A DNA stretch of 54,273 nt from a virus. The translations under genes and the position numbers were made by a program. Shown one piece after another: positions 32,608 through 40,364 of this stretch (within the stretch, counting starts at the first letter, position 1; every line of letters starts with the position of its first letter). Below the pieces are notes generated by a model. That model was not told the DNA's origin. It saw nothing but the letters and a program-made list of their open reading frames with translations, and did no database searches. The DNA lies in the IMG/VR virus record IMGVR_UViG_3300043431_000269, positions 1 to 54,273 of that record, one strand, 5' to 3'.

Positions 32608-34637
32608 GCCATCGCCCCGATGTCGGCCAGGATGCCGTTGGCGGTTGCGATATAGCGCGTATAGTCGATGTCCGATGGGAATTCATCGGTCAAATCCATG
32701 AGCACGGCAGCACCCTCGCTGTTTGGGACCTTGTTGCGGTTCCCCTTCGAGTTCTTGGTCTTGTAGTGCAGAGCGCGCTGCTCGCCAGCGGAGAAATACC
32801 AGCGCACGACCTTGCCGTAGAAGTAGGTCTCGTCTTCGCCGCAGTGCATGCGGTATGCCGTCTCGGCGTCGTAGCCGCACCCGTCAGGGATGTAGTCGAA
32901 TTTGGCCGTTGCGAGCGGTCCCGGGGCTGTCTGAATCCAGCCTGCCGCGAGCAGCGCGTCGCGCTTGCGGCCGAGGGTCAGGGTGTCGTCGTAGGAGGTG
33001 CGGGTGACACGCACGCAGCCGCCCTGGACCGTGCGGACGGTGAGGAACTGGCGGATGTCCCGGCAGCGCAAGATCGTCTCGGCCACCGGCACGCCGCGCT
33101 CCAAGTAGAGCTTTACCGCCTCAGAGCAAATCGAGTCCTGCGGGTTCTTTGAAATCGACACTTTGCCAAAGGCGCCTTTTCCCTTGATCCAGCCCTCGCG
33201 CTCCATTTCAGCAAACGCTTTGGAGTCGGCGCCGAGCTTGTTCATGTAGTAGTCCCGGTCCTTGATGGCGATGTAGTTGTTCACGTCACGAGACGCGAGC
33301 AGCTTGTATCGGGTGTCCTCCATCTCGAAGCCAGTGTTGCGCTCCCACTCAGCAACGATGTTCCGCACATCGCCCTCACGAGAGGCGTCGAACTTCAGCA
33401 CAATGCCGTCAGTGTTGGCAGACACCACGGAGATTCCAGCGCGCTCCAACCGCTCAATGAGCATGAGCAGCGCCAATTGTCCGGTGACAGTCACTTGGAT
33501 CATTAGGTCGGGCGCGTACAGCGCCGACCACATAGAGCCCAATTTCCCAAAAGACCCATTGATCACGATCTTGAGGAAGTTAGCCGCAACGCTGTCGCCA
33601 GATCGCTTGGCCGCCAGGCGCCGAGAGACGATCGAGCTATAGACCTTGAGGAAGGCGTCAGTGAGGTGCTTCGGGAACAGGCCGCAATTGAGCACGATCC
33701 TCGGATAGTAGCTCGCCACGTCGAAGTCCGACAGCACCGTCGAGCCCTCGGCGACATGCGCCTGGCGCTGCTCGCTGCTGTGCAGGCCGCCGATGCCCAT
33801 GCGGTAGTCGCTGGTGCCGATCTTGATGACAGCGCCAGCGAGGCACGCCGGCTCAATCGGCGCGCCGTTCTTGTCGATGACGAACTCAGCCCGCTCGATC
33901 TCGGCCAGCTTCTCGCGCAGCACCGGGCTCTCGAATCCCAGGAACGCTGGCGCCTTGTAGCGGAACACTGTCCCCGGCGGGATGGTCGGCCGGGTGACGC
34001 GGTGGCCGAGGATCGCGCTGACCTCCTTGCGGATCACGGCCTCTGCGACCTGGGCGTCGGACTTCGAGCGCAGGTCCACGCCGTACTCCGCGCTCATTAC
34101 CGCGCGCAGGTCGATCTGCTTGCGTAGGTGCTTGAACAGGTCGATCGTGGTGTCTAGGTCGTTCTCGCAGTAGCGGTCGATGCCTTCGCGCTGCTCGGGT
34201 GCGATGCGCGCGCCTGGGTCGAGCGGCAGGTCTTGGAGGCGCCGGCTGTGCAACCGGCCGCCGTACAGCTTCAGCGACGCCTGGCCCGGGGCCACTTCGA
34301 TCAGGTCGATGTGGTCGATCCAATCCGGTCGCTCCAGGTCGTAGTGCTCGTAGAACTCCCAACTGGTGTGGTTCCCTACGATCACCCAATCGGTCGCGGC
34401 CTTCAGTTCGTCGATGCTGGCGCCACGCAGGGCTAGCATGAGCATCGGGATGTCGTAGCCGTTGCCGTTGAAGGTGATGATGGTGTGGGTAGCCAGGATT
34501 CGACGGATCGTTGCCGTGTCGAGGGCTTTCCCAGGGTAGGCGTCGTAGGACCGAGTGACCCCGGATTCGATGGCCTTGAACTTAGCGAGGTAGAAGTCGT
34601 AGAAACATTCTGTGTCGAGTACGAGCAGCTTTTTCAT
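32604..34637 (-). CDS. DNA polymerase, family B type with proofreading domain
   Basis: A 677-residue polymerase. The N-terminal exonuclease has LVLDTE (residues about 5-10), TFNGNGYDIPML (about residues 55-66) and YCENDLDTTIDLF, all consistent with a DEDD proofreading site. The polymerase part has motif A LSDFDVASYYPRIV, motif B FLKIVINGSFGKLGS and motif C SANTDGIVLKF, which fit family B. It lacks obvious terminal-protein features. With the primase-helicase at 45647 it would allow largely host-independent replication. The two catalytic Asp residues of motifs A and C are present. Confidence 0.88.
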   Translation of the reverse strand: MKKLLVLDTECFYDFYLAKFKAIESGVTRSYDAYPGKALDTATIRRILATHTIITFNGNGYDIPMLMLALRGASIDELKAATDWVIVGNHTSWEFYEHYDLERPDWIDHIDLIEVAPGQASLKLYGGRLHSRRLQDLPLDPGARIAPEQREGIDRYCENDLDTTIDLFKHLRKQIDLRAVMSAEYGVDLRSKSDAQVAEAVIRKEVSAILGHRVTRPTIPPGTVFRYKAPAFLGFESPVLREKLAEIERAEFVIDKNGAPIEPACLAGAVIKIGTSDYRMGIGGLHSSEQRQAHVAEGSTVLSDFDVASYYPRIVLNCGLFPKHLTDAFLKVYSSIVSRRLAAKRSGDSVAANFLKIVINGSFGKLGSMWSALYAPDLMIQVTVTGQLALLMLIERLERAGISVVSANTDGIVLKFDASREGDVRNIVAEWERNTGFEMEDTRYKLLASRDVNNYIAIKDRDYYMNKLGADSKAFAEMEREGWIKGKGAFGKVSISKNPQDSICSEAVKLYLERGVPVAETILRCRDIRQFLTVRTVQGGCVRVTRTSYDDTLTLGRKRDALLAAGWIQTAPGPLATAKFDYIPDGCGYDAETAYRMHCGEDETYFYGKVVRWYFSAGEQRALHYKTKNSKGNRNKVPNSEGAAVLMDLTDEFPSDIDYTRYIATANGILADIGAMA

Positions 34638-34653
34638 CGGTCAATCAGTTCAG

Positions 34654-34690
34654 GTTTTTAGCGAAGGCGCACAACACCCTCGCTAAAAAC
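34654..34690. repeat. 11-bp inverted repeat between polymerase and 93-residue gene
   Basis: GTTTTTAGCGA (34654-34664) and TCGCTAAAAAC (34680-34690) are perfectly inverted with a 15-base loop. In the messenger it makes a hairpin directly before the polymerase start. The run of T comes at the 5' side, so it does not have the U-tract of a terminator. It may modulate polymerase expression or bind a protein; TAGCGA-type half-sites recur in the early regions. Confidence 0.5.
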
Positions 34691-34727
34691 CCCCGGCAGT
34701 TGGCCGGGAGCTGGCTGGCGCTGGAGA

Positions 34728-35009
34728 TCAGGCCACGCGCCAGACGCCGACGACGGACTCGCCGGTTTCCGGGTGGGTGGCGGCGCGCGCGCGGAACTTG
34801 CGGCCCGGGAACTTCTTGCTCACGCGGACGCAGGCGCTCGCCATGCGCTTGACGGCGTGCTCGGTGGTTTCGGCTTCGTTCTTCTCGTCGGCCGGGTTGG
34901 TCTCGATGAAGAAGCTCTGGCCCACTTCGAGGTCTTCCGTGGGGTAGCGGGCCGATGGGCCTTTGCGGACGACGTTGGGGATAGAGACGCCGTTGAAAAC
35001 GCGGATCAT
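34728..35009 (-). CDS. hypothetical early protein
   Basis: A 93-residue basic protein. It has a beta-rich first half (IRVFNGVSIPNVVRKGPSARYP) and a C-terminal half (FFIETNPADEK..., VRVSKKFPGRKFRARAA). It looks like a small nucleic acid-associated protein, but no motif is recognised. I chose the ATG at 35009, which has a ribosome-binding site (AAAGGAAAT), over a longer frame whose extension is arginine-rich noise. Confidence 0.65.
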   Translation of the reverse strand: MIRVFNGVSIPNVVRKGPSARYPTEDLEVGQSFFIETNPADEKNEAETTEHAVKRMASACVRVSKKFPGRKFRARAATHPETGESVVGVWRVA

Positions 35010-35071
35010 GGTGATTTCCTTTCGGTGAAGACTGCCGGCAGCGGCCGGCGCGTGAGGTTTTGGATTGAGGG

Positions 35072-35353
35072 TCAGCGGTTCCTGAGCAGCCCGACCGCGA
35101 CGACGGGCCACCAGAAGATGAAATAGAGGTAGGTGACGAACAGGGCGACGGCCGCGACGGCGGCGAGCTTGGCGGCAGTCACCATGCCGAGCTGCAGTGC
35201 GTCGTGCTTCAAGGTGCCATTGCGCATGGCCGCCTCGTTGTCGCGCTCCTGCAGGTGGATGAAGAATCCACGGACGGCCGAGCACGTTGCGATCGCAGCG
35301 CACACTGCGCCGAGCAGCAGGTAAGTGGAGAGGGCGAAGATCATGTTGATCAT
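35072..35353 (-). CDS. small membrane protein with two hydrophobic segments
   Basis: A 93-residue protein with two membrane segments: MIFALSTYLLLGAVCAAIATC near the N-terminus and TAAKLAAVAAVALFVTYLYFIFWWPVVAV at the C-terminus, joined by a charged loop (HLQERDNEAAMRNG). It lies inside the replication operon. It might place phage proteins at the membrane or be a superinfection-type protein; neither is supported directly. Confidence 0.6.
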   Translation of the reverse strand: MINMIFALSTYLLLGAVCAAIATCSAVRGFFIHLQERDNEAAMRNGTLKHDALQLGMVTAAKLAAVAAVALFVTYLYFIFWWPVVAVGLLRNR

Positions 35354-35374
35354 GGGGCCGGAGCCCCACGTCCC

Positions 35375-35977
35375 TTAGAACAGATCGGCCTCGGAGATCG
35401 CGCCAACTGGCTCGGCGCCTTCCACGTCGTCGAAGCCGTCAGCCGTGCCAGGTGCGGCGCCGAACGATTCGCCGTCCGCGACGAACTGGACCGTCAGCAG
35501 CGTGGCGTAAATCTGGTTCGGAATCTTCTCCTTGGCCTTCATAGCCTTGATGTCCACCTTCACGTTCACGTAGCAGCCGCCGTAGGGCTTGCCGCCTTCT
35601 TCAGTGAGCACCGGGAACTGGCCGTCTGCGCCCTTGCGCGGGCCGATCAGCAGCGGCTTGGCGCGGTTGCGGGCCACGAGGTACAGCTTGCCGTGGTAGC
35701 CGTCACGCACGGCGCCGTCCTTGGTCAAGTTGTCGTCGCCCTTGCGCAAGCACTTCTTGGACTTCTCCATCGCGCCAACGATGGCTTGCCAGTTGGCGCC
35801 GAAGGTTTCCTGGGCAGCCTGCGTCAAGGCGTCCTTGGCTTGTTTGGCGGCATCGCTTTCCATGTCGATGATGAACTGCGCGCCGTACTTCGGTGCGTCG
35901 CCTTCGTTCATGGGCTTGCCCGGCTTGAACAGATCGGGGTAGGAGAGACGCACGTTCTTGAGGATGACGATGGACAT
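35375..35977 (-). CDS. DUF2815 ssDNA-binding protein
   Basis: A 200-residue protein that matches the DUF2815 family of phage replication cassettes: MSIVILKNVRLSYPDLFKPG, then GAQFIIDMESDAAKQAK and KPLLIGPRKGADGQFPVLTEEGGKPYGGCYVNVKVDI. These proteins are OB-fold-like and are thought to bind single-stranded DNA. Its C-terminus ends in an acidic patch (EGAEPVGAISEADLF), common in SSBs for partner contacts. It is next to the DUF2800 nuclease gene. Confidence 0.88.
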   Translation of the reverse strand: MSIVILKNVRLSYPDLFKPGKPMNEGDAPKYGAQFIIDMESDAAKQAKDALTQAAQETFGANWQAIVGAMEKSKKCLRKGDDNLTKDGAVRDGYHGKLYLVARNRAKPLLIGPRKGADGQFPVLTEEGGKPYGGCYVNVKVDIKAMKAKEKIPNQIYATLLTVQFVADGESFGAAPGTADGFDDVEGAEPVGAISEADLF

Positions 35978-36006
35978 TTTGTTTCTCAGTATTGCAAGTT
36001 GAAGAT

Positions 36007-37365
36007 TCAGAACAGGTCACTGTTGTCGGTTGGCGGTACGTCTCCGAAGCCTTCGCTCGAAATATCGAGCTTGGGGCGCGGGTCAGTGTGTGGCGCGATG
36101 ACGGGTTTAGCGTCAGGCGTATAGATGTGTTCTGCTAAACGCTTCCACTTTATTTTACCAATGGGTTTAGCGGATTGTCCATCTTTTCTTTTACCTTTTT
36201 GCGTCTCGGCGAGTTTTTCTGCTGCCGAGGGAGTGATCAGCTTGCGGGTGTACATGACATCGGGCTTGATCCGCATCTCAAGCATGAGGGCTTCGATAGC
36301 GGATTCGTCCACCCATTGCCGATGCGGCGCGCGGCCCGCGACGAGCTTGTAGCGCATACCCTCGGAGTCAAGCAGCGTTTTCCCAGCGGCCAGCTCGTTT
36401 AACGCCTTTTTCTCCACGTCGTTGCACCACTGGCGAATCAACCCGACCTTGCTGTAGAGCAAACCCAGGTTGGGCAATGCGATTGGCTTAGGCCGCGCGC
36501 TCGACACGTCCTCGAAGCCCTCCAAACACGACGACAGGGCCATCGCTTGTCGCGCGTGGCAGTCCATGCGCGCCCGGCAGAAGTGGCAGTTGTCTTGCGA
36601 CGGTACGAACTCGGGTTTGTTGTCTGCCAGCCAGGCGCGGCTCTTGATCCATTCACCGAGTTCGAGCAGTTCTTCCAGGCTGCATGTGTACTCGCTCACC
36701 GCGCGCAGGTAGGGCTGGACGATGATGGTTTTCACCGTCTTGAAGTCACCCATCAACCCGTACTTCTCGTAGGCGCCGAGCAGGTACATTGCACATTGCA
36801 GGTTCATGCGCAGCTTCGGCGGTATGGGCGTGCCATCCATCACGTCGAACGACGCTTCCTCAATTTCGTCGTAGGCGGGCACCCGGCCACGGCCGAACTT
36901 TGCGTCGATGCAAATCAGGGTGTCGCCTGCAATCAGAATCACGTCTGAGGTGCCAGTGGCCCCTGTCTCGCCCGTGATGTGGCTGATCGGGACCCGCTGC
37001 TCGACGATCATCTCGGCGCCCTGGGTGGCGACGAGATCGCGGACGAAGGTGATGTAGATGCGGCAAGCATCCACCATGTCCTGATCGATCTCGACAATCG
37101 CGCGCCCCGGCGTGCCGGGCGGGAACGCGCTGATCCAGTCTTCCCGGCCGCCGTCCGCAGGAAACAGCATCCCCCGGCCGAGATACGTCTGCGGGTCAGC
37201 GCCGCTGATCAGGCACTCGGCGGAAACTTGGTGGCAGGCGGTCCCGTTGCGCGCCGCCTCGCTGCCGGAATCAGGCTTGCCATCTTGAGCGGCAACCGAT
37301 GCTGTGCATGAAGTCCAACGAAACGCCGATGACGGCGACTTGCTGGCGTGGAGCTTCACGGTCAT
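36007..37365 (-). CDS. DUF2800 nuclease, PD-(D/E)XK type
   Basis: A 452-residue protein typical of DUF2800: an N-terminal serine-rich helix (LHASKSPSSAFRWTSC), then GTSDVILIAGDTLICIDAKFGRG, an Asp ... Asp-x-Lys nuclease core, and a cysteine cluster (CHFCRARMDCHARQ) that could hold an iron-sulfur site, as in AddB-like nucleases. It probably trims or recombines DNA with the ssDNA-binding protein encoded next door. I chose the ATG at 37365, which has GGGAG 7 bases upstream; a longer frame to 37455 reads through the 45-residue membrane gene. Confidence 0.85.
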   Translation of the reverse strand: MTVKLHASKSPSSAFRWTSCTASVAAQDGKPDSGSEAARNGTACHQVSAECLISGADPQTYLGRGMLFPADGGREDWISAFPPGTPGRAIVEIDQDMVDACRIYITFVRDLVATQGAEMIVEQRVPISHITGETGATGTSDVILIAGDTLICIDAKFGRGRVPAYDEIEEASFDVMDGTPIPPKLRMNLQCAMYLLGAYEKYGLMGDFKTVKTIIVQPYLRAVSEYTCSLEELLELGEWIKSRAWLADNKPEFVPSQDNCHFCRARMDCHARQAMALSSCLEGFEDVSSARPKPIALPNLGLLYSKVGLIRQWCNDVEKKALNELAAGKTLLDSEGMRYKLVAGRAPHRQWVDESAIEALMLEMRIKPDVMYTRKLITPSAAEKLAETQKGKRKDGQSAKPIGKIKWKRLAEHIYTPDAKPVIAPHTDPRPKLDISSEGFGDVPPTDNSDLF

Positions 37366-37412
37366 TGGGCACTCCCTTCTGCTGCTTTGGCAGCGGCTTC
37401 TTGCGTGCTCAT
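37362..37412 (-). CDS. 16-residue coupling micro-ORF
   Basis: A very short frame (MSTQEAAAKAAEGSAQ) whose start overlaps the stop of the 45-residue membrane gene and whose stop overlaps the ATG of the DUF2800 gene (both ATGA). Its codons also cover the ribosome-binding site of DUF2800. It may only serve to couple translation. The start context is weak. Confidence 0.35.
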   Translation of the reverse strand: MSTQEAAAKAAEGSAQ

Positions 37413-37546
37413 TTGACCCCCGAGACGAAGTAGAGATAGATCGTCCAGAGGACAATGCAGAAATTAAGCAGTCGAGCCACTTTGTCGTGCGTCGTCATCA
37501 TGCCGAAGGCATGAATGACCGCCATCGCAATGAGAAAGGCGGTCAT
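37409..37546 (-). CDS. 45-residue membrane protein
   Basis: A small protein with two likely hydrophobic stretches: MTAFLIAMAVIHAFGMM and LNFCIVLWTIYLYFVSG. It begins 6 bases after the stop of the preceding gene. It is too small to be found easily but is free of in-frame stops and sits in the exact gap between two larger genes. Function unknown; small early membrane proteins often change host physiology. Confidence 0.55.
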   Translation of the reverse strand: MTAFLIAMAVIHAFGMMTTHDKVARLLNFCIVLWTIYLYFVSGVK

Positions 37547-37551
37547 GACGA

Positions 37552-38523
37552 TCAACCGAGTGGGTCAAACTCGTCGGCGGCGGCCGTGGCGACCGGCTGC
37601 GTGAGCAGCACTTCGACATCGGCCAGGATCGCGCTGTTCTTGCCCAGCGGCTGCAGCTTCGTGACGGTGGGGCGTTCTTCGCCCGGCAGCCACTTGTTCA
37701 GGATCGACAGCACGCCTTCGCGGCCGTGCCCTGGCTTGTCCGACTTGTTCAGCGCCGTGATGCGCTCGACCAGCTTGGCGAACGGGGTGTCTTCGGCTGG
37801 CGCTGCTGCAGCTTCGACCGGGGCTGCCGGCGCGGCAGCAGCGGGAGTCTGGTCAGGCGCTGCAGCGGAGGGCGTCGAGGATGCAGTGGACGCAGCGGGG
37901 GTGGACGGTGCAGGGGCCGGCGCAGCATCGGTAGCGGGTGCTGCCCCCAAGCCACGCAGCGCCTCCTGGGTCTTTTTTTCGAAGGCCGCCTTGCATTCCA
38001 GATACTTCTGAGCGGTGACGATCAGCTTGCCCTCGATTGTGCAGTCCATGTCGCCGGGCCGCTGCGCGTACACGGTGTTGAACTTCTCGATCACGAAGTA
38101 GCGCGTGCCGACAGGATCGCCATCGACGAGGCCGAGCGGGCTCGCGTCGGTGCGATACCAGCCGTCGCCGACATTCAGGCCCGGGGGCGTGGCTTCCGGC
38201 TGGGCCTGGGAGGGTTCGGCTGTCACTGCGGGCTGCTCGACCTGGCCGGCAGCCTGCAGCTCTTGCACAGCCTCGGTCAGCTCATGCGCGCCGACGATGG
38301 CGGCTGCTTGCGCTGCTTGCGCTGCTTGCGCGAGACCGTCGCCGAGGGCTTCCGTCACGAGTTCGGCCACTGCGGTCTTGGTCGGGCGGCCGCGACGCTT
38401 CGGCGCGTCGCCATCGGCGGGGCTGGCGCTGGGCTGCGCTTCGCGCTGCAGGCCGGCTTGCATGAGCGCAATGATCTGCGTCAAGAGGACGTTGGTTTGT
38501 TCGATGGTCTGTTCGAGAGACAT
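37552..38523 (-). CDS. Ala/Pro-rich early protein, first gene of the replication operon
   Basis: A 323-residue protein with a helical N-terminus (MSLEQTIEQTNVLLTQIIALMQAGLQ), a basic AT-hook-like motif (PKRRGRPTKTAVAE), long Ala/Pro-rich linkers and two folded segments (DGWYRTDASPLGLVDGDPVGTRYFVIEKFNTVYAQRPGD, and a C-terminal FAKLVERITALNKSDKPG). The RGRP motif suggests DNA binding. The start at 38523 has GGAG 7 bases before it; an ATG at 38535 is possible. Role unknown, likely replication or regulation. Confidence 0.65.
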   Translation of the reverse strand: MSLEQTIEQTNVLLTQIIALMQAGLQREAQPSASPADGDAPKRRGRPTKTAVAELVTEALGDGLAQAAQAAQAAAIVGAHELTEAVQELQAAGQVEQPAVTAEPSQAQPEATPPGLNVGDGWYRTDASPLGLVDGDPVGTRYFVIEKFNTVYAQRPGDMDCTIEGKLIVTAQKYLECKAAFEKKTQEALRGLGAAPATDAAPAPAPSTPAASTASSTPSAAAPDQTPAAAAPAAPVEAAAAPAEDTPFAKLVERITALNKSDKPGHGREGVLSILNKWLPGEERPTVTKLQPLGKNSAILADVEVLLTQPVATAAADEFDPLG

Positions 38524-38576
38524 GTGGTACTCCAAGGAAAAGTTGCGCGAAATCGTTTGTGCGAAACGCGAAACTG

Positions 38577-38605
38577 AGTATATGTGCCTTTCGCAAACTT
38601 AGCAA
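38577..38605 (-). promoter_or_regulatory. promoter of the minus-strand replication operon
   Basis: On the minus strand, TTGCTA (38605-38600), a 17-base spacer and TATACT (38582-38577) form a good sigma70 promoter about 47 bases before the first gene. The spacer includes TTGCGAAA (38596-38589), the half-site of the repressor-type operator, and TTTCGCGTTTCGC lies just downstream. It is therefore likely to be repressed in the lysogenic state. The divergent plus-strand genes start 115 bases away. Confidence 0.65.
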
Positions 38606-38719
38606 CGGCGAAATCACGAGTAAACAAAAATTTCCGTTATTAAGCGGCTTGCGCTAAACTAAGGTCACGGCACGCAGCGGTCTTGCGTGTCGAAAGTCGA
38701 AACCTTGGAGTACCAGCCA

Positions 38720-38779
38720 ATGAAGAATCCCAGCGCAACCAACCGGCAGATCGCCGGCCATAAGACGGGGGGCGTCTGA
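38720..38779 (+). CDS. 19-residue leader-like micro-ORF
   Basis: A frame MKNPSATNRQIAGHKTGGV with a TTGGAG ribosome-binding site and a stop 1 base before the next ATG. Its ribosome-binding segment CCTTGGAGTACCA (38703-38715) is the exact inverted repeat of that of the divergent operon (38525-38537). It may be a leader peptide for the helix-turn-helix gene that follows. Confidence 0.4.
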   Translation: MKNPSATNRQIAGHKTGGV

Positions 38780-38780
38780 C

Positions 38781-39041
38781 ATGCGCCTCCAGCCATCTCA
38801 CGCAGTCATCCTCACGCGGCTGCTGCACAGCGGCCCGACCAGCCTGGCGAAGCTGCAGGCCAACACCGGGCTCTCGGGGCCGACCATCACGCGCTGGCTG
38901 AAGAACCTGCGCGACGAGAACTACGTCTATGTGGCCGGCTACGGGCCTGACGCGCGCGGCCGCATGTTCACGCCGCTCTACGCCTGGGGCAACCAGCCTG
39001 ACGCTGCGCGCCCGGGGCGCTCTGGCGGTCCGGCCGCCTGA
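38781..39041 (+). CDS. helix-turn-helix regulator
   Basis: An 86-residue protein with a clear helix-turn-helix: LTRLLHSGPTSLAKLQANTGLSGPTITRWLKNLRDENYVY (about residues 11-50), where the recognition helix is likely GPTITRWLKNL. The C-terminal tail is Gly/Pro-rich. It is the first folded protein of the divergent plus-strand arm, so it likely regulates this control region or the genes after it. It starts 1 base after the micro-ORF stop. Confidence 0.7.
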   Translation: MRLQPSHAVILTRLLHSGPTSLAKLQANTGLSGPTITRWLKNLRDENYVYVAGYGPDARGRMFTPLYAWGNQPDAARPGRSGGPAA

Positions 39042-39052
39042 AGGAGCACGGA

Positions 39053-39610
39053 ATGGACGTGATGATCGTGGACAGGCGGACCATCAAGGTGCCCTTGCTG
39101 GAGCGCGTGCGCGCCAAGGTGATCGAGGACGGCGACTGCTGGGAGTGGCAGGGCTGCATGGGCAACAATCGCATCCCGCAGATCAGCTACCGCAACCAGA
39201 CGATGACCGTGCGCCGGGCGCTGCTAATTGACTCCGGCCATGCCATCAAGGGAACGAGCCAGGTCAGATCGAGCTGCGGCAACCAGCAGTGCGTCAACCC
39301 GGCGCACGCAGTCGTCGTGGATACCCGGGCGTTCATGCGGCAGCACGGGCGGGCGATGACCGACACCGCCAAGAACGTGCTGCGGTGCGCGCGCATCGCG
39401 GCCGCCCAGCGCGACAACTCGAACCTGTCATTCAACGACGTGACCGCCATTCGCGCGAGCACTGAAAGCTACCGGACGCTCGGCGAGCGTTACGGCGTAT
39501 GCAAGGACTACATCGGGAAGATCAAGCGGGGCGAGGTCTGGAAAGACTTCAGTGCCGCCAGCAACCCGTTCGCCGCCATGATCGGAGCACTGACATGCCA
39601 ACCACACTGA
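39053..39610 (+). CDS. HNH-type nuclease-like protein
   Basis: A 185-residue protein with an HNH_3-like zinc domain: DGDCWEWQGCMGNNRIPQ near residue 27, then SSCGNQQCVNPAHAVVV (about residues 72-88), with the Cys-Cys and Asn-Pro-Ala-His elements. The usual first His (in RHKCDNP-like motifs) is replaced by Ser, which may abolish cutting. The C-terminus carries a helix-turn-helix-like segment (YRTLGERYGVCKDYIGKIKRGEVWKDFS), as in free-standing homing-type HNH proteins. It could be a homing nuclease or a regulator made from one. Confidence 0.7.
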   Translation: MDVMIVDRRTIKVPLLERVRAKVIEDGDCWEWQGCMGNNRIPQISYRNQTMTVRRALLIDSGHAIKGTSQVRSSCGNQQCVNPAHAVVVDTRAFMRQHGRAMTDTAKNVLRCARIAAAQRDNSNLSFNDVTAIRASTESYRTLGERYGVCKDYIGKIKRGEVWKDFSAASNPFAAMIGALTCQPH

Positions 39611-39927
39611 AGCTCGACCTCACCAACCCGGAGTGCAACCCGCTGCCGGAGCAACTGCAGCAGCTCGTTCAGCTCATGCTCGACGGCCGCGTGTCCACGC
39701 TCGCCATACTGGCCGAGGTCAAGCAGGACGACCAGCACACCCTGGGCTGGATCAACATGTTCGAGACGGACATCGACGACAGTGAATCTGACGTGCCGGC
39801 GCTGATCGGCCACCTCCAGATTCTGCAGCGCGAGGTGATGCGCGCGTGCGTGCCGAGCGACATCGAGTACCTGTCGCTCAACAACGTGACGTTCCGCGAC
39901 GGCGACGAAGACGAAGACGAGGGCTGA
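39595..39927 (+). CDS. acidic hypothetical protein
   Basis: A 110-residue protein starting at ATG 39595 and overlapping the HNH gene's last 16 bases. It is mostly helical with an acidic tail (FRDGDEDEDEG). Such a tail is found in phage proteins that mimic DNA or bind basic partners, but no family is recognised. The longer in-frame start at 39499 would lie deep in the HNH gene. Confidence 0.6.
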   Translation: MPTTLKLDLTNPECNPLPEQLQQLVQLMLDGRVSTLAILAEVKQDDQHTLGWINMFETDIDDSESDVPALIGHLQILQREVMRACVPSDIEYLSLNNVTFRDGDEDEDEG

Positions 39928-39930
39928 CCA

Positions 39931-40140
39931 ATGGCTGACGGCATCAAGATCAACTCGGCGCGCACGGCCGCCGTGGACCAGACCTTCTTCTGGAAGGACG
40001 CCAGCACCAGCCCCCCACCGAGAGGCGTGCGGCTGCTCGTGATCTCCGAAAAGACGGGCGTCGCCACGATCTCGCAGTGGAGCGACCACTTCGGCTGGTC
40101 GCATTGGGCCGGCCTGCCCAAGTTCAGGGAGGCTGCGTGA
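39931..40140 (+). CDS. hypothetical small protein (DUF551-like)
   Basis: A 69-residue protein with an aromatic-rich pattern: DASTSPPPRGVRLLVISEKTGVATISQWSDHFGWSHWAGLPKFREA. The string P-P-RG-x-RLLVISEKTGVATIS...W...W resembles small phage proteins of the DUF551 type that carry a WxPLP-like core. The match is weak. It is coupled to the next gene by a GTGA overlap. Confidence 0.55.
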   Translation: MADGIKINSARTAAVDQTFFWKDASTSPPPRGVRLLVISEKTGVATISQWSDHFGWSHWAGLPKFREAA

Positions 40141-40364
40141 AGAAACCCGTAGCCAGGCGCGGGCCGCCCGCCAATCTGGTGGAATCCCACCAGATTAAAA
40201 AGCCGGCCAGTCGCACCCTGGGCGACCTGCGGCCGAACGCCACCATCAAGTGCCTCGTGTGCGCCGAGGACAAGCCGCAGGTCGGCTCCACCAAGTTCCA
40301 CGCGCACCACGTCTGCGCGCCATGTACGCAAAAGCTCCAATCGAAAGGTGATCACCATGCCTAA
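40137..40364 (+). CDS. zinc-finger-like small protein
   Basis: A 75-residue protein starting at GTG 40137 (overlap with the previous stop). The C-terminal half has two Cys pairs (IKCLVCAED ... HHVCAPCTQ), typical of a zinc ribbon with His nearby (HAHHVC). The N-terminus is basic. Probably a nucleic acid- or protein-binding factor in the early arm. Confidence 0.6.
   Translation: MKKPVARRGPPANLVESHQIKKPASRTLGDLRPNATIKCLVCAEDKPQVGSTKFHAHHVCAPCTQKLQSKGDHHA

Noticed and set aside
34654-34690. Rho-independent terminator before the polymerase gene
   Set aside because: The stem is good, but the T-run is on the 5' side on both strands, so no U-tract would follow.
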